NCBI RefSeq assembly: GCF_017813335.1 | Contig: NZ_JAGIYY010000002.1 | Span: 310,001-374,000 of the forward strand | Reading direction: 5' to 3' | Length of the DNA stretch: 64,000 nucleotides | Origin: Tianweitania sediminis | GTDB taxonomy: Bacteria > Pseudomonadota > Alphaproteobacteria > Rhizobiales > Rhizobiaceae | Shown: positions 1-11,296 of the stretch, one piece after another | Numbering within the stretch: position 1 is the stretch's first letter | How the letters are laid out: each line of letters opens with the position of its first letter | The notes under the pieces: model-generated | Databases searched by the model: none | The model's input: only the letters and a program-made list of their open reading frames with translations | What the model was told of the DNA's origin: nothing | Translations under genes and position numbers: made by a program

Positions 1-484
1 GAACCTTCAGGAGGCCATGCGCTGGCTGACTGGCAGCGTGAATGGCGCCCAGCTCCAGCAGGCGCTGCCGCTTTCCGCGGCGCTGGTCGGCTTCGGCGGA
101 TTGCTGCTCAGCCAGGCACGCAACCTCGAAGCATTGCGTCTCGGCGACGACATGGCGGCGGGGCTCGGCGTGAACGTCGCGCGCACACGGCTCCTTGTGA
201 TCATGGGTGCAGTGGGCGTGCTTGCCGTTGCCACCGCCGTGACTGGCCCCATCGCCTTCGTGGCCTTTCTGTCCGGGCCAATCGCCGCGCGCCTGGTGGG
301 CAGCGAAGGCTCTCTCCTGATGCCGTCGGCGCTGGTGGGAGCGATTCTCGTGCTTGGCGGCGATTACGTCGGTCAGTTCCTTCTGCCGACGCGCTACCCG
401 GTTGGTGTGGTGACAGGCGCGCTAGGGGCACCCTACCTGATCTACCTCATCGTGCGGGTGAACCGAACGGGGCGCTCGCTGTGA
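1..484 (+). CDS. FecCD-family iron-siderophore ABC transporter permease, C-terminal part (5' end outside window)
   Basis: This is the last 160 or so residues of an inner-membrane permease; the reading frame is open from base 2, so the gene starts upstream of the window. The W-L-T-G-S motif near the left edge, the repeated hydrophobic helices and the G-P-I-A-F-V-A-F stretch are typical of FecCD/BtuC permeases that move ferric siderophores, haem or cobalamin. Its TGA overlaps the GTG start of the ATPase gene, so the two are translationally coupled. The substrate cannot be told from this fragment, but the siderophore-interacting reductase two genes later favours a ferric siderophore. Confidence 0.9.
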   Translation, partial: NLQEAMRWLTGSVNGAQLQQALPLSAALVGFGGLLLSQARNLEALRLGDDMAAGLGVNVARTRLLVIMGAVGVLAVATAVTGPIAFVAFLSGPIAARLVGSEGSLLMPSALVGAILVLGGDYVGQFLLPTRYPVGVVTGALGAPYLIYLIVRVNRTGRSL

Positions 485-1293
485 CGCACCACCGTCTCTT
501 CGTGCAGGATCTTGCCGCCGGTTATGGCGATCGCAACGTGTTTGCCGGGCTCGACCTCGACGTGCTTCCGGCAAAGATCACGGCGATCGTCGGTGCCAAC
601 GCTTGCGGAAAGTCCACGCTGTTGCGGGCCATGTCGCGGCTCCTGCCTCCAAGGCAGGGTCAGGTGCTGCTCGACGGAAAGTCGATCCACACCATGCCGC
701 CGCGCAAGCTCGCACAAACGCTCGGCCTTCTGCCGCAATCGCCGATTGCACCCGAAGGCATCACGGTTTCCGATCTCGTGGGGCGCGGCCGTCATCCGCA
801 TCAGGGCGTTTTTTCTCGCTGGACCAGGCAAGACGACGAGGCCGTTGCCGCCGCACTGCAAGCCACCAACACCACCGATCTTGCCGAACGGCCGGTGGAT
901 GAGCTTTCTGGCGGTCAGCGTCAGCGCATCTGGATCGCCATGGCGCTTGCCCAGCAAACGGACATCCTGCTCCTCGACGAGCCGACCACCTTTCTGGACA
1001 TCGCGCACCAAGTCGAAGTTCTCGACCTTCTGGTTGACCTCAATCAGACCCGCGGCACGACGATCATCATGGTTTTGCACGACCTCAACCTCGCGGCACG
1101 CTACGCGGACCATCTGGTTGCCATGGCGGATGGGCGGCTGCATGCGAGAGGAACGCCGGGAGACGTCCTGACGGTTGAAACCGTGCGCGACGTTTTTGGG
1201 CTGGAAAGCAGCATCGTCGCGGATCCCCTGAGTGGTCGCCCGCTGATGCTGCCGATCGGCCGCCATCGCATAAAAAGGGAGGAGGTCGCATGA
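481..1293 (+). CDS. Iron-siderophore ABC transporter ATP-binding protein (FepC/FecE-like)
   Basis: This 270-residue cytoplasmic ATPase powers the neighbouring FecCD permease. It shows a Walker A region (GANACGKSTLL, with Ala where Gly is usual), the LSGGQRQR signature, a Walker B strand ending in LLLDEPTTFLD, and a switch histidine in MVLHDLN. Length and motif spacing match FepC/FecE/FhuC proteins. The start is a GTG overlapping the stop of the permease gene, and its own TGA overlaps the ATG of the siderophore-interacting protein, so all three genes form one operon. It belongs to a siderophore-type uptake system; the specific siderophore is not identifiable. Confidence 0.93.
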   Translation: MTHHRLFVQDLAAGYGDRNVFAGLDLDVLPAKITAIVGANACGKSTLLRAMSRLLPPRQGQVLLDGKSIHTMPPRKLAQTLGLLPQSPIAPEGITVSDLVGRGRHPHQGVFSRWTRQDDEAVAAALQATNTTDLAERPVDELSGGQRQRIWIAMALAQQTDILLLDEPTTFLDIAHQVEVLDLLVDLNQTRGTTIIMVLHDLNLAARYADHLVAMADGRLHARGTPGDVLTVETVRDVFGLESSIVADPLSGRPLMLPIGRHRIKREEVA

Positions 1294-2399
1294 GCCTCGT
1301 CGTGGAAGAACAAGACATCATGGGAGACCAGACCTTCGTGCTCGCCGGCACGGCACGACCCCGGGATGCCGCATGGATGCTGGACGAAATGTGCGAGCAC
1401 TTCGTCGAGCACGCGTCGGTTCAGCGGACGGGCGCGTCGGCCCTGATGAAAAGCGCCTTGGGAACGGCCGCCTTCGCGCTGGTTGATGGTCGGATTGAGA
1501 TCAAGATCGCAGCGCCGTCCAGCCAATCCCTTCAACTGGCGCAAAACTCCATCGCCGAGCACATGTTCTACTTTGCGGGCGAGGATCCGCTCGAGCTCAG
1601 TTGGTCGTCTGCGAGCGAGCCCAAGCCGCTTCCGAACTTCCGCGAGGCCATTGTGGTGCGCACCGAAGCGGTCACGCCGCATATGCGCCGCGTCGTCTTG
1701 CGCTGCGATGACGTGTCTGCCTTTGCCGGCGGCGGCATGCATGTGCGCCTGCTCCTTCCGCCGCCAGGACGTAACCCCGTTTGGCCGAACATGGGCGCGG
1801 ACGGGCGGCTGGCCTGGCCGGAGGGCGACGATGAACTGGTGGTGCGCGTTTACACGATCCGCTTCGTTGACAGAGAGCGCCGCGAAGTGTCGATCGATTT
1901 TCTGCAGCACCCGATGCCGGACGTCGCAACGCCCGGCGCTGATTTCGCCCGGGATGCAAAGGTGGGTCAGGTGATCGGCATGCTTGGACCAGGAGGCGGC
2001 GACATGCCGGTCGCTGCGCGCATGCTGCTCGCCGGTGACGAAAGCGCCTTGCCGGCAATCGCCCGCATCATTGCCGAAGCGCCGGCCGGCACTGAAATAC
2101 AAGCCTTGATCGAGATCGAGGATGAGGCGGAGGAGCAGCCGTTGCCGAGCGCAGGCGCGCTCGAGCTTCGCTGGCTTCATCGCAAGAACAGGACGGGCGA
2201 AGCGCCGAACCGGCTGCTGGATGTCGTTCTGGATTCAATCCGAAACGTCGAACCGCACACCTTCGTCTGGGTTGCTTGCGAGAAGGACGATATCCGGATC
2301 GTGCGTCAGACACTCAAGGCGCGCGGCCATGATCGCAAGCGGATGTATGTCGCCTGGTATTGGGACAAAGGCGAGGGCAGCGCGTCCGACGCAACGTAG
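1290..2399 (+). CDS. Siderophore-interacting protein (DUF2218 + FAD-binding SIP reductase)
   Basis: This 369-residue protein probably reduces the imported ferric siderophore in the cytoplasm to release iron. The first 90 or so residues resemble the DUF2218 domain. From about residue 110 there is an SIP/ViuB-type FAD-binding domain (TEAVTPHMRRVVLRC, then VRVYTIRF, where the R-x-Y-(S/T) motif binds flavin), followed by a C-terminal NAD(P)H-binding domain with AGDESALPAIARI and a final YVAWYWDKGE segment, both typical of the family. It is the last gene of the iron operon and overlaps the ATPase gene by four bases. It faces pcaB tail to tail with only 16 bases between them. Confidence 0.92.
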   Translation: MSLVVEEQDIMGDQTFVLAGTARPRDAAWMLDEMCEHFVEHASVQRTGASALMKSALGTAAFALVDGRIEIKIAAPSSQSLQLAQNSIAEHMFYFAGEDPLELSWSSASEPKPLPNFREAIVVRTEAVTPHMRRVVLRCDDVSAFAGGGMHVRLLLPPPGRNPVWPNMGADGRLAWPEGDDELVVRVYTIRFVDRERREVSIDFLQHPMPDVATPGADFARDAKVGQVIGMLGPGGGDMPVAARMLLAGDESALPAIARIIAEAPAGTEIQALIEIEDEAEEQPLPSAGALELRWLHRKNRTGEAPNRLLDVVLDSIRNVEPHTFVWVACEKDDIRIVRQTLKARGHDRKRMYVAWYWDKGEGSASDAT

Positions 2400-2415
2400 C
2401 GTTGGGGGAAAGGCT

Positions 2416-3459
2416 TCAGCCGCGCGTGGCGCGAAACTGCAGTCCCGAAAGGACTTGCTGCGCCCGCAGGAGGGCGCTCCCGGCAGCGCAGGCCATTTGC
2501 GGCAGCACGAGCCATTCCAGCGTCCAGGCCGCGCCGGACCGTTCGTTTTCATGCACCATCGATTGTGCCACCGTTCCGAGGAGGCCGGCATTGAGCCGAG
2601 CCAGGGTCACCAGCAGTTCTGCGCCAACCGGGTTCTGCTTGTGCGCCATGGCCGAAGATGTGCCGCCGCCCGCAAGGGCGACGGTGCCGGCCTGTGCCAT
2701 CAGGCCAAGGTCCTGCCCGATCTTGCCCATGGTGCCGGTGAGAGTGGCAAATGCCTGCGCTGCATCAAGGACCACCGTCCGATCGGAATGCCACGGAGCT
2801 GCATCGCGGAGCGCGAGCGCCTGCGCCAAGTCCGCGCGGAGCCGACGGTACTGCGTGCCGAAGCTGCCGCCGGTTCCGATCGGACCGCCGAGCTGGATCG
2901 GCAGATCCTGACGAAGCTGGATCAGTCGTGCACGATGCGATTGAAGCGGTTGCCGCCAGGTGGCGAGCTTGTCGGCCCCCGTGAAGGGAAGGGCGGCCTG
3001 CATGCGCGTATGCGCCATCAAGGACGTTAACCCCTGATCGAGTGCCGTTTCGTCGATCAGGCGGATAACGCTGTCTAGCCGCTCTTCGAAAAGGCCGAAG
3101 ACGGTCTGCAGCCTCAGCATCAGCCCGGTGTCGATGATGTCCTGGCTGGTCGCCCCTTTGTGAACATCCGCTCCATACGGCTCGCCCAAAGCGCTGCGGA
3201 GCGCCTTCACAAGCGCCGGAACCGGCACGCCGTCGCGAGCCATGCCGCTGCGGATTGCTGCGAGGTCCGGGCGAAGCGTCGCTGAGACTTCTGCGATGTC
3301 CTCCGCAGCTTGCCGCTCGATGATGCCGAGCCCTGCTTGCGCCCGAGCAAGCGCGACTTCGACACGCAGCATGGCGGCGATTTCGGCTTCCTCGCTGAAG
3401 TGGGCGGCGACCTCGTCGTCGCGGATCAAAGCATCAGCGAGGCCGCCAATCACGCTCAC
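2416..3459 (-). CDS. pcaB: 3-carboxy-cis,cis-muconate cycloisomerase
   Basis: PcaB cyclises 3-carboxy-cis,cis-muconate, the ring-cleavage product of protocatechuate, to 4-carboxymuconolactone. The 347-residue protein belongs to the fumarase/aspartase fold: it has GADVHKGATSQDIIDTG and the signature loop GGTSSAMAHKQNP in the second half. It is near the short end of the family's length range. The start is GTG, overlapping the stop of pcaF (GTGA). It is the last gene of the long minus-strand pca/pob/transport operon, although its reaction comes second in the pathway. Confidence 0.93.
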   Translation of the reverse strand: MSVIGGLADALIRDDEVAAHFSEEAEIAAMLRVEVALARAQAGLGIIERQAAEDIAEVSATLRPDLAAIRSGMARDGVPVPALVKALRSALGEPYGADVHKGATSQDIIDTGLMLRLQTVFGLFEERLDSVIRLIDETALDQGLTSLMAHTRMQAALPFTGADKLATWRQPLQSHRARLIQLRQDLPIQLGGPIGTGGSFGTQYRRLRADLAQALALRDAAPWHSDRTVVLDAAQAFATLTGTMGKIGQDLGLMAQAGTVALAGGGTSSAMAHKQNPVGAELLVTLARLNAGLLGTVAQSMVHENERSGAAWTLEWLVLPQMACAAGSALLRAQQVLSGLQFRATRG

Positions 3460-4658
3460 ACCCGCTCAAGCGCAATCGCGATGCCTTGGCCGACACCGAT
3501 GCACATCGTAGCCAGCGCACGCTTTCCGCCGGTAAGCGACAGTTCCACGGCGGCCGTTCCGGTGATCCGAGCTCCCGACATGCCCAGCGGATGGCCGAGC
3601 GCGATGGCGCCGCCGTTCCGGTTCACGCGCCCGTCGTCATCCGCAATGCCCAGTTCGCGCAAGGTGGCGATGCCCTGCGACGCAAAGGCTTCGTTGAGCT
3701 CGACCACGTCGAAGTCGGCCTGCGAAAAACCGAGCCGCGCCATCAATTTCTGCGAAGCGGGCGCAGGCCCGATTCCCATGATGCGCGGCGGAACGCCCGC
3801 CGTGGCGCCGCCGAGCACGCGGGCGATCGGCGTCAGGCCGTAGCGTTTCGCGGCTTCTTCCGAGGCAATGATCAAGGCGGCAGCGCCGTCATTCACGCCG
3901 GAAGCGTTGCCGGCCGTCACGGTGCCACCCTTGCGGAACGGCGTCGGCAGCTTGGCCAAGGCTTCCACGGACGTAGCGCGCGGATGCTCGTCGCGATCCA
4001 CAACCACGGGATCGCCCTTGCGTTGCGGGATCGTCACCGGGGTGATTTCGCGCGCCAGGCGGCCGTTTTCCTGCGCCGCAGCCGCCTTGCTTTGCGAGCG
4101 AACGGCGAAAGCATCCTGGTCCTCGCGCGAAACGCGATAATCTTCGGCGACGTTTTCACCCGTCTCAGGCATCGAGTCGACGCCGTATTGCGCCTTCATC
4201 AGCGGGTTCACGAAGCGCCAGCCGATGGTGGTGTCGTAGATTTCGGCGTTACGCGAAAAGGCCGTTTCCGCTTTTGGCATCACGAAGGGCGCACGCGACA
4301 TAGACTCCACGCCGCCAGCAATCATCAGTTCCGCTTCACCGGCTTTAATTGCGCGCGCAGCCTGGATCACCGCATCCATGCCCGAGCCGCACAAGCGGTT
4401 GATTGTGGCGCCGGTGACCTTGTCCGGAAGTCCTGCAAGCAGCACCGCCATGCGCGCAACGTTGCGGTTGTCTTCGCCGGCCTGATTTGCGCAGCCATAG
4501 ATCACATCGTCGACCGCCGACCAATCCACGGACGCGTGCTGTTCCATCAGCGCCTTCATTGGTACGGCAGCGAGGTCATCGGCGCGAACACTGGACAGCG
4601 AGCCGCCGAAGCGACCGATGGGGGTGCGAAGATACGCGCAGATAAAGGCTTCAGGCAT
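3456..4658 (-). CDS. pcaF: 3-oxoadipyl-CoA (beta-ketoadipyl-CoA) thiolase
   Basis: PcaF cleaves 3-oxoadipyl-CoA with CoA into succinyl-CoA and acetyl-CoA, the last step of the beta-ketoadipate pathway. The 400-residue protein shows the thiolase nucleophile loop NRLCGSGMDAV near residue 90, the GGVESMSRAPF segment, the GGAIALGHPLGMSGAR histidine motif and a C-terminal CIGVGQG with the second catalytic cysteine. Length is normal for the family. Sequence alone cannot fully exclude a general acetyl-CoA acetyltransferase, but the operon position between pcaJ and pcaB makes PcaF the clear choice. pcaJ ends three bases upstream. Confidence 0.95.
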   Translation of the reverse strand: MPEAFICAYLRTPIGRFGGSLSSVRADDLAAVPMKALMEQHASVDWSAVDDVIYGCANQAGEDNRNVARMAVLLAGLPDKVTGATINRLCGSGMDAVIQAARAIKAGEAELMIAGGVESMSRAPFVMPKAETAFSRNAEIYDTTIGWRFVNPLMKAQYGVDSMPETGENVAEDYRVSREDQDAFAVRSQSKAAAAQENGRLAREITPVTIPQRKGDPVVVDRDEHPRATSVEALAKLPTPFRKGGTVTAGNASGVNDGAAALIIASEEAAKRYGLTPIARVLGGATAGVPPRIMGIGPAPASQKLMARLGFSQADFDVVELNEAFASQGIATLRELGIADDDGRVNRNGGAIALGHPLGMSGARITGTAAVELSLTGGKRALATMCIGVGQGIAIALERV

Positions 4659-4661
4659 TCG

Positions 4662-5333
4662 TCAAAGCTCCGGCACAACGAGATCGGCAACGGTTCCGTG
4701 TACACCGAGCTCCGCGCCGGTGACAGCCTGCAGTTCTTCCAGCGACATCGCGGCCAGCTTTTCACGCAGGATGAACCGTCCGCCTTGGATGTCGATCACG
4801 GCCAAGCTTGTATAAACGCGCGTCACGCAGCCAACGCCGGTCAGCGGCAGCGAGCACCGCTTCACGAGCTTGGGCTTGCCGTCCTTGGTTGTGTGTTCGG
4901 TGATCACCACCACCTGCTTTGCGCCATGAACAAGATCCATGGCGCCGCCAACGGCCGGCACGCCTTTCGGCCCCGTGGACCAGTTGGCGAGATCGCCGTT
5001 TTCGGCCACTTCGAAGGCGCCGAGGATTGCCATGTCGAGATGACCGCCGCGCACCATGGCGAAGCTGTCGGCATGGTGGAAGAAGGCCGTACCCGGCAGA
5101 AGCGTAACCGCCTTCTTGCCGGCATTGATCAGGTCCCAGTCTTCTTCGCCAGCAGGCGGGGCTTCGCCGAAGCCGAGAATGCCGTTTTCGGTGTGGAAGA
5201 TCGCTTGCCGCCCGGGCGGCTGGAACCGCGCGACCATTTCCGGCAGGCCGATGCCGAGATTGACATAAGCGTCGTCGGCAATCTCTTGCGCGGCGCGCCA
5301 GGCGATCTGCGTTGCGGAAAGCTTGGCGCTCAT
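4662..5333 (-). CDS. pcaJ: 3-oxoadipate CoA-transferase, subunit B
   Basis: PcaJ with PcaI transfers CoA from succinyl-CoA to 3-oxoadipate. The 223-residue protein contains HTENGILGFG, whose glutamate is the conserved thioester-forming residue of the CoA-transferase beta subunit, and GGAMDLVHGAKQVVV. The reading frame extends further upstream, but the ATG at 5333 gives the normal family start and overlaps the stop of pcaI (ATGA), so this start was chosen. It would act as a heteromer with PcaI in the cytoplasm. Confidence 0.95.
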   Translation of the reverse strand: MSAKLSATQIAWRAAQEIADDAYVNLGIGLPEMVARFQPPGRQAIFHTENGILGFGEAPPAGEEDWDLINAGKKAVTLLPGTAFFHHADSFAMVRGGHLDMAILGAFEVAENGDLANWSTGPKGVPAVGGAMDLVHGAKQVVVITEHTTKDGKPKLVKRCSLPLTGVGCVTRVYTSLAVIDIQGGRFILREKLAAMSLEELQAVTGAELGVHGTVADLVVPEL

Positions 5334-6064
5334 GCGGCGACCTCCGGGTAATGGGCGTTGGCGCGGTTCAGGTCTTCTTCCTGTGCGGGGTTCGCCACTT
5401 CCACCACCGCCTGCACGAAGATGCCCGGCGTCACGACGTGCTCGGGGTCGATTGTGCCAGGCTCCACGACCTGCGACACCTGCACGATCGTGGTGGTTGC
5501 GGCCATGCACATCAGCGGATTGAAGTTGCGCGCTGCCTTGTTGAAGGTGAGGTTCCCCATCGTGTCGCCAAGATGGGCCTTCACCAGCGCGAAATCGGCC
5601 TTGAGCCAGCGTTCGCGAACATAAGAGCGGCCGTCGAACTCTTCCACCGGCTTGCCTTCGGCGAGTTCCGTGCCGAAGCTTGCCGGCGTGTAGAAGGCCG
5701 GAATGCCGGCGCCTCCAGCACGGATACGCTCGGCCAGCGTCCCCTGCGGCACCAGTTCCAGCTCGATCTTGCCGGCCAGATAGCGCTCCGTGAACACGCG
5801 CGGATCAGCCGAGCGCGGGAAGGAGCAGATGAGCTTGGCGACCATGCCTTGCTCGATCATGGCGGCAAGGCCGACATGACCATTGCCGGCATTGTTGTTC
5901 ACGACCGTCAGGTTCTTCGGCGCGCCCGTTTGGAGAAAGCGATCGATCAGCGCGTGAACCATTTCGATCGGTGCGCCGGAACCGCCGAAGCCGCCGATCA
6001 TGATCGTGGCGCCGTCGGTGATACCGGCAACCGCGTCTTGGAGGGTGGGAAGCGTCTTGTTCAT
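5330..6064 (-). CDS. pcaI: 3-oxoadipate CoA-transferase, subunit A
   Basis: PcaI is the partner of PcaJ. The 244-residue product starts MNKTLPTLQDAVAG and has the glycine-rich loop MIGGFGGSGAPIE that binds CoA in the alpha subunit, followed by NNAGNGHVGLA. An in-frame extension to 6313 overlaps pcaG and lacks family character, so the ATG at 6064 was chosen. The gene follows pcaG by 29 bases and overlaps pcaJ by four. Confidence 0.95.
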   Translation of the reverse strand: MNKTLPTLQDAVAGITDGATIMIGGFGGSGAPIEMVHALIDRFLQTGAPKNLTVVNNNAGNGHVGLAAMIEQGMVAKLICSFPRSADPRVFTERYLAGKIELELVPQGTLAERIRAGGAGIPAFYTPASFGTELAEGKPVEEFDGRSYVRERWLKADFALVKAHLGDTMGNLTFNKAARNFNPLMCMAATTTIVQVSQVVEPGTIDPEHVVTPGIFVQAVVEVANPAQEEDLNRANAHYPEVAA

Positions 6065-6093
6065 TGCAGTCCTTCCGGCCGCTTGCGCGGCAC

Positions 6094-6717
6094 TCACATG
6101 TCGAGGAACACGGTCTCGTTGTCGCCCTGGATGCGGATGTCGAACGTAAACACAGGAATGCCGTCGCGCTCGCTGCGCCGAGCAATCAGCGTTTCGCGGC
6201 GCGCCGGTTCCGGGATGCGCAGGAGCAGCGGATCCCCAGCATTGGCCTCGGCTTCGTCCGCGAAATAAAGCCTCGTATGAAGGCCGATGTTTATGCCGCG
6301 CGCTACGATCCACACGGTGATGTGCGGCGCCTGCACGCGACCATCGGGGTAGGGCACCTGTCCGGGCCGAATGGTCTCGAAGCGGAACGTGCCATCGGCT
6401 TCCGCAACGGGCTGGCGGCCCCAGCCGACGAAGTTCGGATCAGCCGTCCCGCGCGTTTCGGCTGGCGAGTTGTGGAGGCCATCCGCATCGGCCTGCCAGA
6501 TCTCGATCAGGGCGTCGCGCACCGGTGCACCGGCACCGTCCGTGACCGTGCCCTCGATCAGGATGCGCTCCCCCCTGGTTTCGGGCCCAACGAGAGCGAG
6601 GCCGAGATCGTCCTTCCAGACGCCGGTGATTTCCACCCAGTTCGGGTTGGTACCGATATGAACGTAGGGGCCGGCTGTCTGCGACGGGCTCTCTTTGAGG
6701 TAGTCGAGGCGCTGCAT
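6094..6717 (-). CDS. pcaG: Protocatechuate 3,4-dioxygenase, alpha subunit
   Basis: PcaG is the structural alpha subunit of the intradiol dioxygenase that opens protocatechuate to 3-carboxy-cis,cis-muconate. The 207-residue protein has the intradiol fold signatures GPYVHIG, the DALIEIWQADADG strand and HITVWIVARGIN. It lacks the full set of iron-binding Tyr/His residues found in PcaH, as expected for the alpha subunit. It starts two bases after the pcaH stop. Confidence 0.95.
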   Translation of the reverse strand: MQRLDYLKESPSQTAGPYVHIGTNPNWVEITGVWKDDLGLALVGPETRGERILIEGTVTDGAGAPVRDALIEIWQADADGLHNSPAETRGTADPNFVGWGRQPVAEADGTFRFETIRPGQVPYPDGRVQAPHITVWIVARGINIGLHTRLYFADEAEANAGDPLLLRIPEPARRETLIARRSERDGIPVFTFDIRIQGDNETVFLDM

Positions 6718-6719
6718 GG

Positions 6720-7442
6720 TCAGTTCCCCTCCAGCCGGTTTTCAAACAGGGTCGAGCGGCGACCGCGCAGGACGATGTCGAACTTGTAAGCGAGGCTGTC
6801 CATCGGAATGGTGGCGTTGCGGTCGAGCGCTGCCACCAGCCTGTCGAGGGCCGCCGGATCGGGGATCGTCTTCACGATGGGGCACTGCCAGATCATCGGA
6901 TCGCCCTCGAAATACATCTGTGTGATCAGGCGTTGCGCAAAGGCGTGGCCAAACACGGAAAAGTGGATGTGCGCCGGGCGCCAGTCGTTGACGCCGTTCG
7001 GCCAGGGATAAGCGCCGGGCTTCACCGTGCGGAACTCATAGCGACCTTCCGCATCGGTGATGGCGCGCCCGCAACCGCCGAAATTCGGATCGAGCGCGGC
7101 GAGGTAGCTTTCCTTCTTGTGGCGATAACGCCCGCCCGCATTCGCCTGCCAGAACTCCACCAGCGCGCCCGGCACCGGCCGGTTCGTTTCGTCCAGCACG
7201 CGGCCATAAACAATGATGCGTTGCCCGATTGCTTCCGCGCCGTCCTTGGCGAAGTTGCGGATCAGGTCGTTGTCGAGCGGACCCAGGATGTCGTGGCCGA
7301 ACACGGGGCCGGTTTCTTCCGACAAGGTAGTAGGCAGCGAAAGAAGCGCGTGGCGTGGCGAGCGCAGCACCGACGTCTTGTAGGTTGGCGTGAGCGCCGG
7401 CGGGTGCCAGTCGCGATCGCGCTGGAAATAGGAATTGTTCAT
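6720..7442 (-). CDS. pcaH: Protocatechuate 3,4-dioxygenase, beta subunit (iron-binding)
   Basis: PcaH holds the non-haem Fe(III) of protocatechuate 3,4-dioxygenase. The 240-residue protein starts [19 protein letters not shown], has the [13 protein letters not shown]-like segment (here [13 protein letters not shown]), then [16 protein letters not shown] with a ligand tyrosine, and [17 protein letters not shown], which carries the H-x-H ligands. A longer frame runs up to 7697 but overlaps the previous gene; the ATG at 7442 overlaps the pcaL stop (ATGA) and matches the family start. Confidence 0.96.
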   Translation of the reverse strand: MNNSYFQRDRDWHPPALTPTYKTSVLRSPRHALLSLPTTLSEETGPVFGHDILGPLDNDLIRNFAKDGAEAIGQRIIVYGRVLDETNRPVPGALVEFWQANAGGRYRHKKESYLAALDPNFGGCGRAITDAEGRYEFRTVKPGAYPWPNGVNDWRPAHIHFSVFGHAFAQRLITQMYFEGDPMIWQCPIVKTIPDPAALDRLVAALDRNATIPMDSLAYKFDIVLRGRRSTLFENRLEGN

Positions 7443-8625
7443 CCCGCCTGCTCCTCTCGCATGTCTGCGAATGTCTTTTTTGCGATCTTGATCGCGTGGT
7501 TGGCGGCCGGCACGCCGGCATAAACCGCGACATGCATCAGCGCTTCGGCAATGTCTCGTTCGCTGGCGCCGGTGTTGCGTGTGGCGCGCACATGCATGGC
7601 GACTTCGTCGTCCTGGCCCAGCGCGGCAAGCAACGCGATCGTCACAACCGAGCGCTCCCGCAAGGTAAATTGCCCGCTCGACCACACAGTGCCCCATGCG
7701 CCTTCCGTGATGAAGCGCTGGAACGCGGCGTCGAACGGTGTTGCGGCCGCACTCGCCCGGTCCACATGCGCGTCGCCGAGTACGCGACGGCGGACGCTCA
7801 TGCCGGTCTCGAACCGCGTGGACGCTTCCGCCACGTTGGCAGCCGCAGCGTCGAGGTGCTCGGCAAGGAGCCTTGCAACCTGATCCGGCTGTTCCAGGCA
7901 GGGCAGGTGACCGGCGCCAGAAATCAGGACAAACCGCGCATCTGGGATGCGCTCGGCCGTCCCGCGCACGAGATCCGGCGGTGTAGGCTTGTCATCGTCG
8001 CCGCACAACACGAGCGTCGGCGCGGTGATCGCCGCCACCTGCTCCGTGAGATCGGCGTCGCGCAAGGCAGCGCAGCAGCCGCGGTAGCCTTCGGATGAGG
8101 TGCCTTCCAGCATTGATCGCCAGCCGGCGTAGGCAGCCGGTTGAGCGCCGCGAAAAGCGCTCGTCGGCCAGCGGCTCACCACCGCTTCGCTGATCGCCTG
8201 CATCCCGCCGGTTTCCACAGCCGCGATGCGCCCGTTCCAGCTGTCGGCGTCGCCGATCTTGGCGGCTGTGTCCATGAGAACCAGCGCTTCAACGCGATCT
8301 GGCGCTTGGACGGCGATCTGCTGCGCGATCAGGCCACCAATGCTGAGGCCGACCACGCTTGCCTTTTTCCAGCCGAGCGCATCCAGAACGCTCAGCACGT
8401 CACCGGCCAGTTGCCTGATCGTGTAGGGACCAGCCGCCGCCTCGCTCAGCCCATGGCCCCGCTTGTCGAGAAGCAGAATCTCGAAGCGGTCGCGCAGTCT
8501 GGCTTCGACGTCTTCCCAGATTCGGAAATCGGAGCCGAGCGAGTTCAGGAAAACAACGCGCGGTCGTCCGGCGGTTCCGCCGAGGCGGTAGTGGTGGGTG
8601 ACACCATTGGCGGATACGAAAGGCA

Positions 8626-8626
<1 letters not shown>
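7439..8626 (-). CDS. pcaL: Fused 3-oxoadipate enol-lactonase / 4-carboxymuconolactone decarboxylase (PcaD-PcaC)
   Basis: One 395-residue polypeptide carries two consecutive pathway activities. Residues 1-260 form an alpha/beta hydrolase of the PcaD type with the nucleophile elbow GLSIGG (Ser95) and a late [11 protein letters not shown] histidine. Residues 275-395 form a carboxymuconolactone decarboxylase domain ([32 protein letters not shown]). 4-Carboxymuconolactone is decarboxylated and the enol-lactone then hydrolysed to 3-oxoadipate. The ATG at 8626 overlaps the pobA stop and the TGA overlaps pcaH, which decides the boundaries. The fusion order is hydrolase first, as in described PcaL proteins. 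Confidence 0.94.
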
Positions 8627-10546
<1,920 letters not shown>

Positions 10547-10547
<1 letters not shown>

Positions 10548-11293
10548 CAGGCATCCTCTCCCAGATAAGCGCTTCTGACGCGTGGATCGCTTCCGAGCTG
10601 TTCCGGCGTGCCGCGGAAGATAACGGCGCCCGAACTCAGCACGATCACCTCGCGGGCAAAACGGCGAACCAGATCCATGTCATGGTCGATAAGCAGCACG
10701 GCAAGTTCGGCGGGCAGGTTGTCGAGGGCGGCGACCACCCGGTCCATGTCGCTGCTCGGAATGCCGGCGGCCGGCTCGTCGAGCAGCAGCACCTTTGGCT
10801 TCAGCACGAGTGCAATGGCGATCTCGAGCAGGCGCTGCTGGCCATAGGCGATCTGTGCCACCACACGGTTCGCCAGGGGGTCGAGGCGCAGTCTGGCCAG
10901 CGCTTCCATCGCCTCGTCCAGAACCTCGGGCATCCGATGGTAGGACTTGAACATGCCGGCGGAGCGGCCTTCGCGCTGCAGGATCGCCATGGCGAGGTGG
11001 TCGATCACCGTGAGGTCGGGGAAAAGCCGCGTGATCTGAAAGGAACGGATCAGGCCAAGGCGAACGCGATCCGTGTCCTTCATACCGGTCACGTCCTGCC
11101 CCATCAGCGAAATGGAGCCGGATGTCGGGCGGTAAGCGCCTGCGATCAGGTTGATCAGGGTGGTCTTGCCGGCGCCGTTCGGTCCGATTAGGGCGGTGCG
11201 GCTGCCTTTGGCGAGGTTCAGCGAAACGTCATCGGTGACCTTCAGGCCACCGAAATTCATCTTGAGATTGCGGATGTCGAGGAGGGTGTCCAA
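10547..11293 (-). CDS. Branched-chain-type (HAAT) ABC transporter ATPase, LivG-like
   Basis: This 248-residue ATPase has Walker A (GPNGAGKTTLINLIAG), a Walker B strand (VLLLDEPAAGI) and the C-terminal region VLIDHDMDLVRRFAREV. The signature loop reads IAYGQQRLLEIAIAL, as in LivG proteins. The start is a TTG: an excellent ribosome binding site (AAGGAGGTG) ends six bases before it, inside the 3' end of the livM-like gene, and this decides the start. It is the larger ATPase of the importer. Confidence 0.93.
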
Positions 11294-11296
11294 GGC

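Noticed and set aside
3486-5351. 621-residue plus-strand open frame antisense to pcaF/pcaJ
   Set aside because: Low-complexity Arg/His-rich translation with no family features; it is a GC-bias shadow of the two well-supported genes.
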